Origin: Enterobacter cloacae
GTDB lineage: Bacteria > Pseudomonadota > Gammaproteobacteria > Enterobacterales > Enterobacteriaceae
Reading direction: 5' to 3'
Length of the DNA stretch: 64,000 nt
NCBI RefSeq assembly: GCF_011078175.1
Contig: NZ_JAALCJ010000002.1
Location: 124,001 to 188,000, forward strand
Positions 8,090 to 18,418 of the stretch are shown piece by piece. The translations under genes and the position numbers were made by a program. How positions within the stretch are numbered: position 1 is the first letter of the stretch; every line of letters begins with the position of its first letter. The notes beneath the pieces are model-generated. The model made no database searches and had not been told where the DNA came from. It worked only from the letters and a program-made list of their open reading frames with translations.

Positions 8090-8977
8090 ATGCCTGGTGT
8101 ATCTCGTAAATCGTCGGTCTGGATGCCGGTGGCAGTCATACTTATCGCGATGATGTCCATTCAAAGCGGCGCATCGCTGGCAAAATCGCTTTTTCCGCTG
8201 GTTGGTGCGCCCGGCGTCACGGCGCTGCGTATCGCACTAGGCACCCTAATCCTGGTGGTTATCTTTAAACCCTGGCGGCTACGTTTTAAAAAGGCGCAGC
8301 GACTGCCCCTGCTCTTTTATGGGCTGGCGCTGGGAGGGATGAACTACCTGTTCTATCTCTCTATTCAGACCATCCCGCTGGGGATCGCGGTTGCGCTTGA
8401 ATTTACCGGCCCGCTGGCGGTTGCCCTCTTTTCTTCGCGTCGTCCGGTGGACTTTATCTGGGTCATACTGGCCGTCCTGGGGCTATGGTTCCTGCTGCCG
8501 CTAGGTCAAAGTGTTTCACAAATCGATCTGACAGGGGCCGCTCTGGCGCTGGGGGCGGGGGCGTGCTGGGCGGTTTACATTCTCACAGGCCAGCGTGCGG
8601 GTGAAGAACACGGTCCCGCGACGGTCGCCTTAGGCTCGCTGATTGCCGCCATCATCTTTGTCCCGATCGGAATGGCACAAGCCGCGGACTCTATATGGCA
8701 GTGGTCCATCCTGCCGGTTGGGCTGGCGGTCGCCATTCTCTCTACGGCGCTTCCCTACTCTCTGGAGATGATCGCTCTGACGCGTCTGCCCACTCGCATA
8801 TTTGGTACGCTCATGAGCATGGAGCCCGCGCTGGCTGCCATCTCAGGAATGATTTTCCTCGGGGAAACCCTGACCCTGGTGCAAACGCTGGCACTCTGTT
8901 CCATTATCGCGGCGTCTATGGGCTCCACGTTGACCATGCGCCCGGACCCAAAAGTTCATAAAATTGACCTTAACTAA
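8090..8977 (+). CDS. rhtA: RhtA threonine/homoserine exporter (EamA family)
   Basis: Inner-membrane exporter of 295 residues (E. coli RhtA is also 295) that expels threonine, homoserine and related amino acids. It consists of two EamA repeats giving about ten transmembrane helices; conserved stretches include MSIQSGASLAKSLFPLVG, GMNYLFYLSI and RLPTRIFGTLMSMEPALAA. The ATG at 8090 follows AGGAGAAAGG; an in-frame TTG 15 bases upstream lies within this RBS region and is rejected. Divergent from ompX and followed by dps, in conserved order. Confidence 0.95.
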   Translation: MPGVSRKSSVWMPVAVILIAMMSIQSGASLAKSLFPLVGAPGVTALRIALGTLILVVIFKPWRLRFKKAQRLPLLFYGLALGGMNYLFYLSIQTIPLGIAVALEFTGPLAVALFSSRRPVDFIWVILAVLGLWFLLPLGQSVSQIDLTGAALALGAGACWAVYILTGQRAGEEHGPATVALGSLIAAIIFVPIGMAQAADSIWQWSILPVGLAVAILSTALPYSLEMIALTRLPTRIFGTLMSMEPALAAISGMIFLGETLTLVQTLALCSIIAASMGSTLTMRPDPKVHKIDLN

Positions 8978-8987
8978 GCTTTTAATT

Positions 8988-9011
8988 CTGCATGGCTCAC
9001 CCGCCATGCAG
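8988..9011 (+). terminator. Stem-loop after rhtA
   Basis: Perfect nine-base-pair stem CTGCATGGC / GCCATGCAG with a six-base loop, 11 bases after the rhtA stop. There is no T tract, so it may be an mRNA 3' end stabiliser rather than a full intrinsic terminator. Confidence 0.45.
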
Positions 9012-9221
9012 AATATAGGCCACGTCAGTGGCTCAAATAATTTCTTACAAAATCTCTCATATTGCCAAAATATTTCACCTGACCTCTTTCCTGGAGAGTG
9101 AATTAAGATTGATCTGTATCAACTTAAATAAAACACCTATATTTCAGAAACTTAATAATACAACCTTCCTTTCGCTATTAAACCAATAGGCAGCACCAAA
9201 CCGCAGACAATAAATCCGGTG

Positions 9222-9229
9222 CTATACTT
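9222..9229 (+). promoter_or_regulatory. dps promoter -10 element
   Basis: CTATACTT about 50 bases before dps, in the context CCGGTGCTATACTTA that is also found at the E. coli dps promoter. The C at -13 and TATACT core fit an RpoS/RpoD promoter. OxyR and IHF control is known in E. coli but those sites were not resolved here. Confidence 0.65.
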
Positions 9230-9239
9230 AGTTCCGTAA

Positions 9240-9779
<540 letters not shown>

Positions 9780-9801
9780 TCCCTGCGGATTTTCCGAAAT
9801 G

Positions 9802-9824
9802 CCCTCGCCCCTGGCGGGGGTTTT
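9802..9824 (+). terminator. Terminator of dps
   Basis: GC-rich eight-base-pair stem (CCCTCGCC / GGCGGGGG, one G-U pair) with a three-base loop followed by TTTT, 22 bases after the dps stop. Confidence 0.75.
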
Positions 9825-9968
9825 GCACATTTATGGTGCGCACTTTTGTCCGCAACGGCCGCAAAAGTAAATAAAATGTAATAATCACCTCACACAACCG
9901 TTAATGGAAGATTGTTTTTTCGTCAGATTCTGCGCTAAATATCCCCCTGTCAGAAGACCTTAACGAAA

Positions 9969-9998
9969 CGCACCAAAACGGTGCTCCATTCTGGTGCA
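9969..9998 (+). promoter_or_regulatory. Two overlapping NtrC binding sites upstream of glnH
   Basis: Site one, CGCACCA-AAA-CGGTGCT (9969-9985), and site two, TGCTCCA-TTC-TGGTGCA (9982-9998), both match the 17-bp NtrC palindrome TGCACCA-N3-TGGTGCA. Their centres are 13 bases apart, the same arrangement known for E. coli glnHp2. Measured to the predicted sigma-54 start near 10098, they lie about 108 and 121 bases upstream. Confidence 0.8.
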
Positions 9999-10068
9999 AC
10001 CTGACAGAGTTGCCACGCTTTTTGTGCAATGCGTGACATCGTCCCCTTTGCAAAACAACAACTTGTAA

Positions 10069-10884
<816 letters not shown>

Positions 10885-10909
10885 TTTCACCTGACGTCAG
10901 GTTTGTAAC

Positions 10910-10940
10910 GCCCGGTGGCGCTTACGCTTACCGGGCCTAC
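10910..10940. repeat. REP element between glnH and glnP
   Basis: GCCCGGTGGCGCTTACGCTT followed by ACCGGGCCTAC is a classical repetitive extragenic palindrome. It lies in the 92-base glnH-glnP gap, where E. coli also carries REP DNA; it could stabilise the upstream glnH message so that binding protein is made in excess. A 12-bp palindrome (CCTGACGTCAGG) precedes it at 10890-10901. Confidence 0.8.
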
Positions 10941-10976
10941 GTTTTTGGTTTTCACCACGGTATACAGGAATACATC

Positions 10977-11636
10977 ATGCAGTTTGACTGGAGCGCCATC
11001 TGGCCTGCCATTCCTCTGTTGCTTGAAGGCGCTAAAATGACCCTGTGGATTTCGGTCCTCGGTCTGGTTGGCGGGTTGATTATCGGTCTGGTGGCCGGTT
11101 TCGCCCGCACCTACGGCGGCTGGATTGCAAACCACATCGCGCTGGTTTTCATCGAAGTGATCCGCGGCACCCCCATTGTGGTGCAGGTCATGTTCATCTA
11201 CTTTGCCCTGCCAATGGCCTTCACGGACCTGCGCATTGACCCGTTCAGCGCCGCCGTTGTCACCATCATGATCAACTCCGGTGCCTACATTGCGGAAATC
11301 ACCCGCGGTGCGGTGCTGTCGATTCATAAAGGCTTCAGCGAAGCCGGTCTGGCGTTGGGCCTTTCACGCCGCGAAACGATCCGCCACGTTATTCTCCCGC
11401 TGGCGCTGCGCCGCATGCTGCCACCGCTGGGTAACCAGTGGATCATCAGCATTAAAGATACGTCGCTGTTCATTGTTATCGGCGTGGCTGAACTGACCCG
11501 CCAGGGACAGGAAATTATTGCGGGCAACTTCCGCGCGCTGGAAATCTGGAGTGCGGTAGCCGTTGTCTACCTGATCATTACTCTGGTTCTGAGCTTCGTT
11601 CTGCGTCGTCTTGAAAGAAGGATGAAAATCCTGTGA
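10977..11636 (+). CDS. glnP: GlnP glutamine ABC transporter permease
   Basis: Inner-membrane permease of 219 residues, the same length as in E. coli. Five or so transmembrane helices surround the EAA loop ([20 protein letters not shown] near residues 122-141), which contacts the ATPase GlnQ. The starting ATG follows ACAGGAATACATC. Translationally coupled to glnQ through a GTGA overlap. Confidence 0.96.
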   Translation: MQFDWSAIWPAIPLLLEGAKMTLWISVLGLVGGLIIGLVAGFARTYGGWIANHIALVFIEVIRGTPIVVQVMFIYFALPMAFTDLRIDPFSAAVVTIMINSGAYIAEITRGAVLSIHKGFSEAGLALGLSRRETIRHVILPLALRRMLPPLGNQWIISIKDTSLFIVIGVAELTRQGQEIIAGNFRALEIWSAVAVVYLIITLVLSFVLRRLERRMKIL

Positions 11637-12355
11637 TTGAATTTAAAAACGTTTCCAAGCACTTTGGTCCAACCCAGGTGCTGCACAATATTGATTTGAA
11701 CATTAAGCAGGGTGAAGTGGTGGTCATTATTGGGCCGTCAGGTTCCGGTAAATCTACCCTGCTGCGCTGTATCAACAAGCTGGAGGAGATAACCAGCGGC
11801 GACCTGATTGTCGATGGCCTGAAGGTTAACGATCCGAAAGTGGACGAGCGCCTGATCCGCCAGGAAGCGGGTATGGTGTTCCAGCAGTTCTACCTGTTCC
11901 CGCACCTGACGGCGCTGGAAAACGTGATGTTCGGTCCTCTGCGCGTGCGCGGGGCCAGCAAAGCGGCAGCGGAAGCGCTGGCAAAAGATCTGCTGGCGAA
12001 GGTTGGGCTGGCGGAGCGTGCCCACCACTATCCCTCTGAGCTGTCCGGTGGCCAGCAGCAGCGCGTGGCAATTGCTCGCGCGCTGGCGGTGAAGCCAAAG
12101 ATGATGCTGTTTGATGAGCCGACGTCCGCACTCGACCCGGAGCTGCGTCACGAAGTGCTGAAAGTTATGCAGGATCTTGCGGAAGAAGGGATGACGATGG
12201 TGATCGTGACCCACGAAATCGGCTTTGCCGAAAAAGTGGCGTCCCGTCTGATCTTTATTGATAAGGGCCGTATCGCGGAAGACGGTGATCCGCAGGCGCT
12301 GATTGCGAACCCACCAAGCCAGCGCCTCCAGGAGTTCCTGCAACACGTCTCCTGA
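11633..12355 (+). CDS. glnQ: GlnQ glutamine ABC transporter ATPase
   Basis: ATP-binding subunit of 240 residues that powers GlnHPQ. Walker [10 protein letters not shown] at 34-42, signature LSGGQQQR near 135, Walker B/D-loop [12 protein letters not shown] near 157-168, and switch VTHE follow in order. The start is a GTG that overlaps the glnP stop, as in E. coli, giving strict coupling. An intrinsic terminator follows 11 bases after the stop. Confidence 0.97.
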   Translation: MIEFKNVSKHFGPTQVLHNIDLNIKQGEVVVIIGPSGSGKSTLLRCINKLEEITSGDLIVDGLKVNDPKVDERLIRQEAGMVFQQFYLFPHLTALENVMFGPLRVRGASKAAAEALAKDLLAKVGLAERAHHYPSELSGGQQQRVAIARALAVKPKMMLFDEPTSALDPELRHEVLKVMQDLAEEGMTMVIVTHEIGFAEKVASRLIFIDKGRIAEDGDPQALIANPPSQRLQEFLQHVS

Positions 12356-12366
12356 TAGCCACACAG

Positions 12367-12389
12367 AGCCGGGCATGCCCGGCTTTTTT
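12367..12389 (+). terminator. Terminator of glnHPQ
   Basis: Eight-base-pair stem AGCCGGGC / GCCCGGCT with a two-base loop, followed by TTTTTT. Confidence 0.88.
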
Positions 12390-12431
12390 ACGCCGGATTG
12401 TTCTCAAAACCTCCCCTCCGCTCCCCGCGCT

Positions 12432-12439
12432 CTATACTT
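12432..12439 (+). promoter_or_regulatory. ybiO promoter -10 element
   Basis: CTATACTT, 35 bases before the ybiO start, is identical to the -10 octamer in front of dps and has the C at -13 favoured by RpoS. No clear -35 element, which also fits RpoS-type recognition. Inference from sequence only. Confidence 0.5.
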
Positions 12440-12473
12440 ATCATTTTGCACGATATTTTTGTCGGAGGACGCC

Positions 12474-14684
12474 GTGCCGTGGATCCTGTTGCTACTGTTT
12501 AGCCTGTTTAGCGCGCCATCACTTGCTGTAACCCTTCCCGGCGTCACCAGCGGGGCCACCGCCACCCAGCAAAATGCGCCGCCAGAACCAGACGCTGAAC
12601 AGAAAAAAGCCGCCTACGGCGCGCTTGCCGACGTGCTTGAGAACGACACGTCCCGGCAGGAGTTAATCGATCGGCTAAGGAAGGTTGCCGCCACGCCGCC
12701 TCAGGATCCGGTTCCCGCTATTGCGCCACCGGAAGCAGAAGAAGAAAAAACGGTGCTGGAAAACGTCACCGACATCAGTCGCCGCTACGGTGAAGCCCTG
12801 TCGTCGCGTTTTGCCCAGCTCTATCGTAACCTGGTTGGCACCTCGCATAAGCCTTTTAATCCCTACACCTTTTCCGCAGCCGCCACGCAGTTTGCTATTC
12901 TGGCCGGCGCCGTATTCATTTTTTACTGGCTGTTACGCCTGTCTGTCTGGCCGCTTTACCGGAAGATGGGCCAGTGGGGACGCAAAAAGAATCAGCATAA
13001 AAGTAGCTGGCTGCATCTTCCGGCAATGATTACCGGAGCCTTCATCATCGATCTGCTGCTGCTGGCTCTGACACTGTTTGTCGGCCAGATGCTGGCCGAC
13101 CGTCTTAATACCGGAAACAAAACCATCGCGTTTCAGCAGGGACTGTTCCTCAATGCGTTTGCCCTGATTGAGTTCTTTAAAGCTCTCCTGCGGTTGATCT
13201 TCTGCCCGCGCGTGCCGGACCTTCGCCCCTTCGCCATTTCGGATCGGAGCGCCAAATACTGGGCGGTGCGGCTCAGCGTGCTGAGCGGGTTGATCGGTTA
13301 TGGCCTGCTGGTTGCCGTTCCCATTATTTCCAACCAGGTTAACGTGCAGTTCGGCGCGCTGGCGAACGTGCTGATCATGCTCTGCATTACCGTCTGGGCG
13401 CTGTACCTCATTTTCCACAATAAAAAAGCGATCACCGACAGCCTGCTGCACCTGGCCGATCGCTCCCTCTCCTTTTTCAGCCTCTTTATTCGCGCCTTTG
13501 CGCTGGTGTGGCACTGGCTGGCCAGCGCCTATTTTATTGTGCTCTGTTTCTTCTCCCTGTTCGACCCGGGCAACAGCCTGAAATTTATGATGGGGGCAAC
13601 GTTCAAAAGCCTGGCGATTATCGGCATAGCGGCCTTTGTCTCAGGCCTGCTCTCCCGCTGGCTGTCGAAAACAATCACCCTGTCGCCGCAGGTGCAGCGT
13701 AATTACCCTGAACTGCAAAAGCGGGTGAACGGCTGGATGACCGTATCCCTGAAGGTGGCGCGTATTCTGACGGTCTGCGTGGCAATTATGCTGCTGCTGA
13801 ACGCGTGGGGTCTGTTTGATTTCTGGAACTGGCTGCATAACGGCGCGGGGGAAAAGACCGTTGATATTCTTATTCGTATCGCGCTGATCCTGTTCTTCTC
13901 CGCCGTCGGCTGGACGCTGCTGGCAAGCCTTATCGAAAACCGTCTGGTGTCGGATGTCCACGGCAGGCCGCTGCCAAGCGCCCGCGCCCGCACGCTGCTG
14001 ACCCTGTGCCGCAACGCGCTGGCGGTGATCATCAGTACCATCACCATCATGATTGTGCTGTCGGAAATCGGCGTGAACATCGCCCCGCTGCTGGCGGGCG
14101 CTGGCGCCCTGGGTCTGGCGATCTCCTTTGGTTCGCAGACGCTGGTGAAGGACATTATCACCGGCATTTTTATCCAGTTTGAGAACGGGATGAACACCGG
14201 GGATCTGGTGACCATCGGACCGCTCACCGGCACAGTGGAACGCATGTCCATTCGCTCCGTCGGCGTACGTCAGGATACCGGCGCGTACCACATAATTCCG
14301 TGGTCATCGATCACCACCTTTGCCAATTTTGTGCGCGGCATTGGTTCGGTGGTGGCGAATTACGATGTGGATCGTCACGAGGACGCCGATAAGGCGAAAC
14401 AGGCGCTGCGAGATGCGGTGAGTGAACTGATGGAGATGGAGGATATTCGCGGGCTGGTAATTGGTGAACCGTCTTTCGCGGGCATCGTAGGGCTGACGAA
14501 CACGGCCTTTACCCTGCGCGTGTCGTTCACCACCCAGCCGCTTAAGCAGTGGACGGTGCGCTTCGCCCTCGACAGCATGGTGAAAAAACACTTCGATCTG
14601 GCGGACGTGAGAGCGCCGGTGCAGACGTACCAGGTATTGTCGCCGCCCGCTTCGCCGCTCCCTCCGCAGGAGCCGACGCTGTAA
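12474..14684 (+). CDS. ybiO: YbiO mechanosensitive channel (MscS family)
   Basis: Large MscS-family channel of 736 residues protecting against hypo-osmotic shock. A signal peptide (about residues 1-18, cleaved near SLA) precedes a Pro/Glu-rich periplasmic region with a helical part, then around ten transmembrane segments. The pore helix region NIAPLLAGAGALGLAISFGSQ and the adjacent beta domain KDIITGIFIQFENG are the MscS hallmark. The start is GTG at 12474 with GGAGG spaced eight bases upstream, matching the E. coli N-terminus; the frame continues upstream through the glnQ terminator, so longer starts are rejected. Confidence 0.93.
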   Translation: MPWILLLLFSLFSAPSLAVTLPGVTSGATATQQNAPPEPDAEQKKAAYGALADVLENDTSRQELIDRLRKVAATPPQDPVPAIAPPEAEEEKTVLENVTDISRRYGEALSSRFAQLYRNLVGTSHKPFNPYTFSAAATQFAILAGAVFIFYWLLRLSVWPLYRKMGQWGRKKNQHKSSWLHLPAMITGAFIIDLLLLALTLFVGQMLADRLNTGNKTIAFQQGLFLNAFALIEFFKALLRLIFCPRVPDLRPFAISDRSAKYWAVRLSVLSGLIGYGLLVAVPIISNQVNVQFGALANVLIMLCITVWALYLIFHNKKAITDSLLHLADRSLSFFSLFIRAFALVWHWLASAYFIVLCFFSLFDPGNSLKFMMGATFKSLAIIGIAAFVSGLLSRWLSKTITLSPQVQRNYPELQKRVNGWMTVSLKVARILTVCVAIMLLLNAWGLFDFWNWLHNGAGEKTVDILIRIALILFFSAVGWTLLASLIENRLVSDVHGRPLPSARARTLLTLCRNALAVIISTITIMIVLSEIGVNIAPLLAGAGALGLAISFGSQTLVKDIITGIFIQFENGMNTGDLVTIGPLTGTVERMSIRSVGVRQDTGAYHIIPWSSITTFANFVRGIGSVVANYDVDRHEDADKAKQALRDAVSELMEMEDIRGLVIGEPSFAGIVGLTNTAFTLRVSFTTQPLKQWTVRFALDSMVKKHFDLADVRAPVQTYQVLSPPASPLPPQEPTL

Positions 14685-14688
14685 CCGA

Positions 14689-14720
14689 GCCGGGTGGCGG
14701 CTTCGCCTTACCCGGCCTGC
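14689..14720. repeat. REP element between ybiO and rlmF
   Basis: GCCGGGTGGCGGCTTCGCCT followed by TACCCGGCCTGC, a classical REP, between convergent ybiO and rlmF. Confidence 0.8.
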
Positions 14721-14729
14721 GAAGGGGTG

Positions 14730-15641
14730 CTATTTGCGGCGTTTGTTATCGTCCATAAAGGTCCAGGCGATAAAGCGGCTCTGCTTCTGGCCCTGCGCCA
14801 TCTCTTTTTTGACCACTTTAACCGCACCGGCTTCGGTCAGGGCGCGGTAAAGCGGCGGCAGGTTATCGCCGCGGGAGACCAGCGTGGTAAACCATTTCAC
14901 CTGACGACCGAAGCCCTTACTCTCGGCAATCATGCGCAGTATAAATGCCACTTCCCCGCCCTCGCACCACAGCTCCTGCTGCTGGCCACCAAAGTTCAGC
15001 GCGCCATCTTCAGACTGCCCAAGGTTACGCCGCTTGCGTTCACTCCCCGCGCGTGCGGAGGCGGCAGAGTCGTGGAACGGCGGGTTGCACAGGGTGGCAT
15101 CATAGTGTTCATTCTTATGAATAATGCCGTTGAATATAGCCGCGGCATCCTTCTGACGACGCAGACGAACGGCCCGGCTTAACCCCGGGTTGGCGTTGAT
15201 AATGGCCTGCGCGCTGGCGAAGGCCTCGACACCGATCTCGCTGCCGGTAAACCGCCACTGGTACTCATGCGCGCCAATCAGGGGGTAGATCAGGTTCGCG
15301 CCCGTACCGATATCAAGCACGGTGGCCTGTTTCGGCACTACGCCGCCATTGTCATCCGCCAGCAGATCGGCAAGATGATGGACATAATCCGCACGGCCTG
15401 GCACCGGCGGGCAGAGAAAGCCATCCGGGATGTCCCAGTGCGTAACGCCATAAAAATGGGCCAGCAGCGCTTTGTTCAGCGTTTTAACCGCCAGCGGATC
15501 GGCAAAGTTTACCGACGGTTCACCGGCCGGGGTCTGAACGATAAAATCCTGCAATTCCGGGCAGCTCAGGCACAGGGCTTTCATGTCGTAGCGGCTACGG
15601 TGGCGGTTACGCGGGTGCAACCCCGGCTTTTGGGAAGTCAT
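14730..15641 (-). CDS. rlmF: RlmF 23S rRNA m6A1618 methyltransferase
   Basis: Adenine-N6 methyltransferase of 303 residues acting on A1618 of 23S rRNA. The SAM-binding motif [11 protein letters not shown] lies at 110-120 and the catalytic NPPF motif at 186-189. The N-terminus [19 protein letters not shown] matches E. coli YbiN; the ATG at 15641 has AAGGAG eight bases upstream, while in-frame codons further upstream lack similarity. The C-terminus is a few residues shorter than in E. coli (308). Convergent with ybiO across a REP. Confidence 0.95.
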   Translation of the reverse strand: MTSQKPGLHPRNRHRSRYDMKALCLSCPELQDFIVQTPAGEPSVNFADPLAVKTLNKALLAHFYGVTHWDIPDGFLCPPVPGRADYVHHLADLLADDNGGVVPKQATVLDIGTGANLIYPLIGAHEYQWRFTGSEIGVEAFASAQAIINANPGLSRAVRLRRQKDAAAIFNGIIHKNEHYDATLCNPPFHDSAASARAGSERKRRNLGQSEDGALNFGGQQQELWCEGGEVAFILRMIAESKGFGRQVKWFTTLVSRGDNLPPLYRALTEAGAVKVVKKEMAQGQKQSRFIAWTFMDDNKRRK

Positions 15642-15883
15642 GGCATTCTCCTTTAAACAGCCGCGTAAGATACCCTGTGACGGCGCGGGGGTAAATATCT
15701 GTCTGCGCTGCACAAAAAATCGACGAAAATCAGCAACCTGTATGTCTATGATCTGTCAGCAAAATGTCAGAATTTATCGTTCAAAAAATAAGCAGATCAT
15801 CATCAAATTTTTGCGCTAAATCACCCTCGTCAGGCTTCTAAACTTAAGAGGAATCACCTGTTGTTTCCCCTGAGGATGTGATT

Positions 15884-16147
15884 ATGAAAAAGTATCTGAC
15901 CTTTATTATTGCGGGTGCGCTGGCAGGCGCATCGTTCTCAGCCTGGTCCGTTCAACCCCTGACCGACAGCAACGACACCAGCCAGCTACGTGCGGCGGGG
16001 ACGGTTTCTGTCAGCCGGGCAAGCAACCTGGATGACCTTCAGGACAAGCTGGCCGAAAAAGCGCGTCAGGAAGGGGCTAAAGGCTTTGTAGTGAACGCCG
16101 CCGGTGGCGATAACCATATGTACGGCACCGCAACTATCTATAAATAA
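15884..16147 (+). CDS. mcbA: McbA, BhsA/McbA (DUF1471) family periplasmic protein
   Basis: Small exported protein of 87 residues; the signal peptide is about residues 1-23 and the rest is one DUF1471 domain (ASNLDDLQDKLAEKARQEGAKGF...GTATIYK). In E. coli McbA affects colanic acid production and biofilm mucoidy and is induced through McbR/YncC. Start chosen at MKK, ten bases after GAGG; a GTG two codons upstream is the alternative. Gene order next to rlmF is as in E. coli. It is a paralogue of ybiJ found 700 bases downstream. Confidence 0.88.
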   Translation: MKKYLTFIIAGALAGASFSAWSVQPLTDSNDTSQLRAAGTVSVSRASNLDDLQDKLAEKARQEGAKGFVVNAAGGDNHMYGTATIYK

Positions 16148-16163
16148 CGCCCCCTTTTCCCAC

Positions 16164-16195
16164 ACTGCATCTGCCAGGCGGATGCAGTTCTCATT
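16164..16195 (+). terminator. Terminator of mcbA
   Basis: Stem ACTGCATC / GATGCAGT extended by GC pairs around CCAGG, followed by TCTCATTTCC, 17 bases past the stop. Modest T tract. Confidence 0.6.
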
Positions 16196-16270
16196 TCCTT
16201 CCTTCGCCTTGACTGTGCGTTTTTTAACCCCATATTAAGATAAATGGCTTAAACAGATCAGGAGAACATG

Positions 16271-16537
16271 ATGGCTTCCGGCTGGGCAAATGACGACGCC
16301 GTAAACGAACAGATCAACAGTACCATTGAAGATGCGGTTGCCCGTGCGCGCGGTGAAATTCCGCGCGGCGAAAGTTTAATGGAATGCGAAGAGTGCGGAG
16401 ATCCGATTCCTGAGGCACGGCGTAAAGCCATTCCCGGCGTACGGCTATGTATCGCCTGCCAGCAGGAGAAAGATTCAAAAAATTCTTCACATTCAGGATA
16501 TAATCGCAGAGGATCGAAAGACAGCCAGTTACGTTGA
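16271..16537 (+). CDS. ybiI: YbiI, DksA/TraR-type zinc-finger protein
   Basis: Protein of 88 residues matching E. coli YbiI almost throughout. A single C4 zinc finger of the DksA/TraR type is formed by Cys39, Cys42, Cys60 and Cys63 (CEECGDPIP ... CIACQ), preceded by a helical N-terminus. Unlike DksA it lacks a long coiled coil with the acidic tip, so it is more like TraR. Function not established. Two ATG codons are adjacent (16268 and 16271); the second is used to match MASGWANDD of E. coli. Confidence 0.92.
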   Translation: MASGWANDDAVNEQINSTIEDAVARARGEIPRGESLMECEECGDPIPEARRKAIPGVRLCIACQQEKDSKNSSHSGYNRRGSKDSQLR

Positions 16538-16822
16538 CTTTCCTTTACCGAAGTTAACCGCGTCAGCAGTTTACTTTACGCTCACGACTTTTAGCGAAAC
16601 GCGTAGCAAATCGTGCCCTTCCGATGGCTTCTGTAAAGCGCATCCACAAGAAGTGTCAATTCCGTTTCTGAACTTATTAATAATCAATAAGTTATTTGTC
16701 ATTCAATTTTTTTGAGCAACCACGTCAATTCTCTTCGATTTTATCTTCCGCTAAAAACCGTGATACTTATCACATCGACGGAACATCGTCCCCTTAACAG
16801 AATAACCTGCGAGAATTTACCT

Positions 16823-17083
16823 ATGAAAACCATCAAATATGCTGTTGCCGCTGTTGCCCTGTCCGCTCTGTCTTTCGGCGCTTTCGCCGTAGAGCCAGTC
16901 TCCTCTACCCAGGCGCAGGATCTGAACAAAATCGGGGTGGTGAGTGCTGAAGGCGCGACTACGCTGGACGGTCTGGAAGCAAAACTGGCTGAAAAAGCTG
17001 CCGCTGCCGGCGCAAGTGGATACACCATCACGTCTACTAACGGTAATAACAAGCTGAGCGGTACTGCGGTTATCTACAAGTAA
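16823..17083 (+). CDS. ybiJ: YbiJ, DUF1471 family periplasmic protein
   Basis: Exported protein of 86 residues, same length as E. coli YbiJ. Signal peptide about residues 1-22 (MKTIKYAVAAVALSALSFGA), followed by one DUF1471 domain ending GTAVIYK. Related proteins in this family (BhsA, McbA, YhcN) respond to stress and influence biofilm formation; the role of YbiJ itself is unknown. The RBS before the ATG is weak (GCGAGAATTTACCT). It shares its terminator with the convergent ybiB. Confidence 0.9.
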   Translation: MKTIKYAVAAVALSALSFGAFAVEPVSSTQAQDLNKIGVVSAEGATTLDGLEAKLAEKAAAAGASGYTITSTNGNNKLSGTAVIYK

Positions 17084-17167
17084 TCGAACGAATTATGCTC
17101 CACCCTCGCCATACCCTCTGGTGAGATGCTCCAACCCTCATTGACCCTGTTGTTGTTACCCTTGTTT

Positions 17168-17198
17168 GCCCGTCCGCCACTGGACGGGCTTTTTTTTG
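17168..17198. terminator. Terminator between ybiJ and ybiB
   Basis: Stem GCCCGTCC / GGACGGGC with a short loop and eight T residues on the plus strand, located between convergent genes. Strong for ybiJ; the minus-strand side lacks a T tract. Confidence 0.88.
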
Positions 17199-17199
17199 C

Positions 17200-18162
17200 T
17201 TAAAACAACTGCGCCACGCGCTGCAATCCGGCTTCAACGGATGCCGCTTCTCCTGCCGCCAGCAGACAGCAGGCCATTTGCAGCTTAATTGACTGCGGGA
17301 CCGGCACCTTTCCGGCCAGACACTGCACTATCCAGTGCGCGGTGACCTGCGGATCTTTCGACTCAGGCAGGATCGCATCGCTGTTCTCTTCCCCACGTTC
17401 CAGCACGACCCGCGTCCCGGCAGGCTCAATCAGCATCATCTGTGGACAACGCTGCGGGTTGGCGTACACCTCCCCTTCCGTCCCGTGCATCAGCAGCGCC
17501 CGCCCGCCAATTTCGGCAAAAAATTGTCCGACTCGCGTCACGTATTCCGGATGGGAGACGCTGGAAAGACGCAGCGCGGCGTCTTCGGCAAACGGCGTCG
17601 CCAGCTTCGCCAGGGTATGAGCACTGTTACGTACACCCATGCGCCAGCGCATATCCAGTTGCTTTTCCAGTGGCGGGCAGAGCGCGCGCACGGGAATATA
17701 GACCGGCTGGTTCCCCTCCAGTTTTGCCTGCGCCTGGCCGGCATGGAGAGTGGGTTCGATGCCTAATAATTCCAGAATGGTTTCTGTCAGCACGCGCGTC
17801 GGATCTTCGCTCACGCCATGCACCACCACCGGGAAACCAAGTTTCTGCAACAAAATAGCCAGCAGCGGCGTGAGGTTTGCCTGCTTACGCGCGCCATTGT
17901 AGGTCGGGATCACAATCGGCATCGGCTTCGTGACGGGCGGGGTTAAACGCATCGTCTGCGACTGCATGGCCTCATAAAAACCGCGCATCTCCGCCTCACC
18001 TTCGCCTTTGATGCGCAGCGCAATGAGAATGCCGCCCATTTCCAGCTCTGGCACGTCGCCATTCAGCATATGCGTGTACAACGCACGGGCCGTTTCCTGG
18101 TCCAGATCCCGGGCGTGGTTTTTTCCACGCCCTACCTCTTTGATAATTTTGCGGTAATCCAC
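17200..18162 (-). CDS. ybiB: YbiB, TrpD2-type nucleic acid-binding protein
   Basis: Protein of 320 residues with the anthranilate phosphoribosyltransferase (TrpD) fold, a family whose E. coli member binds DNA/RNA non-specifically and is SOS-induced. The helical N-terminal domain (LDQETARALYTHML) and the alpha/beta domain (PTYNGARKQANLTPLLAILL) are recognisable. In E. coli ybiB is the second gene of the LexA-controlled dinG-ybiB operon. Here dinG lies 5.6 kb away on the same strand with a fimbrial operon between, so ybiB must use its own promoter; no LexA box was seen in its 256-base upstream region. Confidence 0.9.
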   Translation of the reverse strand: MDYRKIIKEVGRGKNHARDLDQETARALYTHMLNGDVPELEMGGILIALRIKGEGEAEMRGFYEAMQSQTMRLTPPVTKPMPIVIPTYNGARKQANLTPLLAILLQKLGFPVVVHGVSEDPTRVLTETILELLGIEPTLHAGQAQAKLEGNQPVYIPVRALCPPLEKQLDMRWRMGVRNSAHTLAKLATPFAEDAALRLSSVSHPEYVTRVGQFFAEIGGRALLMHGTEGEVYANPQRCPQMMLIEPAGTRVVLERGEENSDAILPESKDPQVTAHWIVQCLAGKVPVPQSIKLQMACCLLAAGEAASVEAGLQRVAQLF

Positions 18163-18418
18163 GACATTTCTCCTGACAGCATCATCTTGTTAACAATATA
18201 GCCCGATGACCACGCCCCCGATAGTGTTTTGTGATCATTATCAACCTGCTGTTTTCAGTTAAAAAAATTTAACTCAAGCACTTTTTACATTATTTGTGAT
18301 TGGGACAAAAGATTCGTGATTGCCCTTTTTTTGATTAAATAAACACCTGAAAGTCATTAAAGGCCAACGGTGAAAACGTCCAGGCAACGTTTTTGCCAGA
18401 AACAAATCAGGATTTAGT

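Noticed and set aside
18230..18245. CRP or Fur site (TGTGATCATTATCAAC)
   Set aside because: The second CRP half is imperfect and the resemblance to a Fur box is partial. Kept only as a mention in a finding.
18163..18418. Invertible promoter (fimS-like) before the fimbrial operon
   Set aside because: No pair of matching inverted repeats flanking a promoter and no fimB/fimE-type recombinase in the window.
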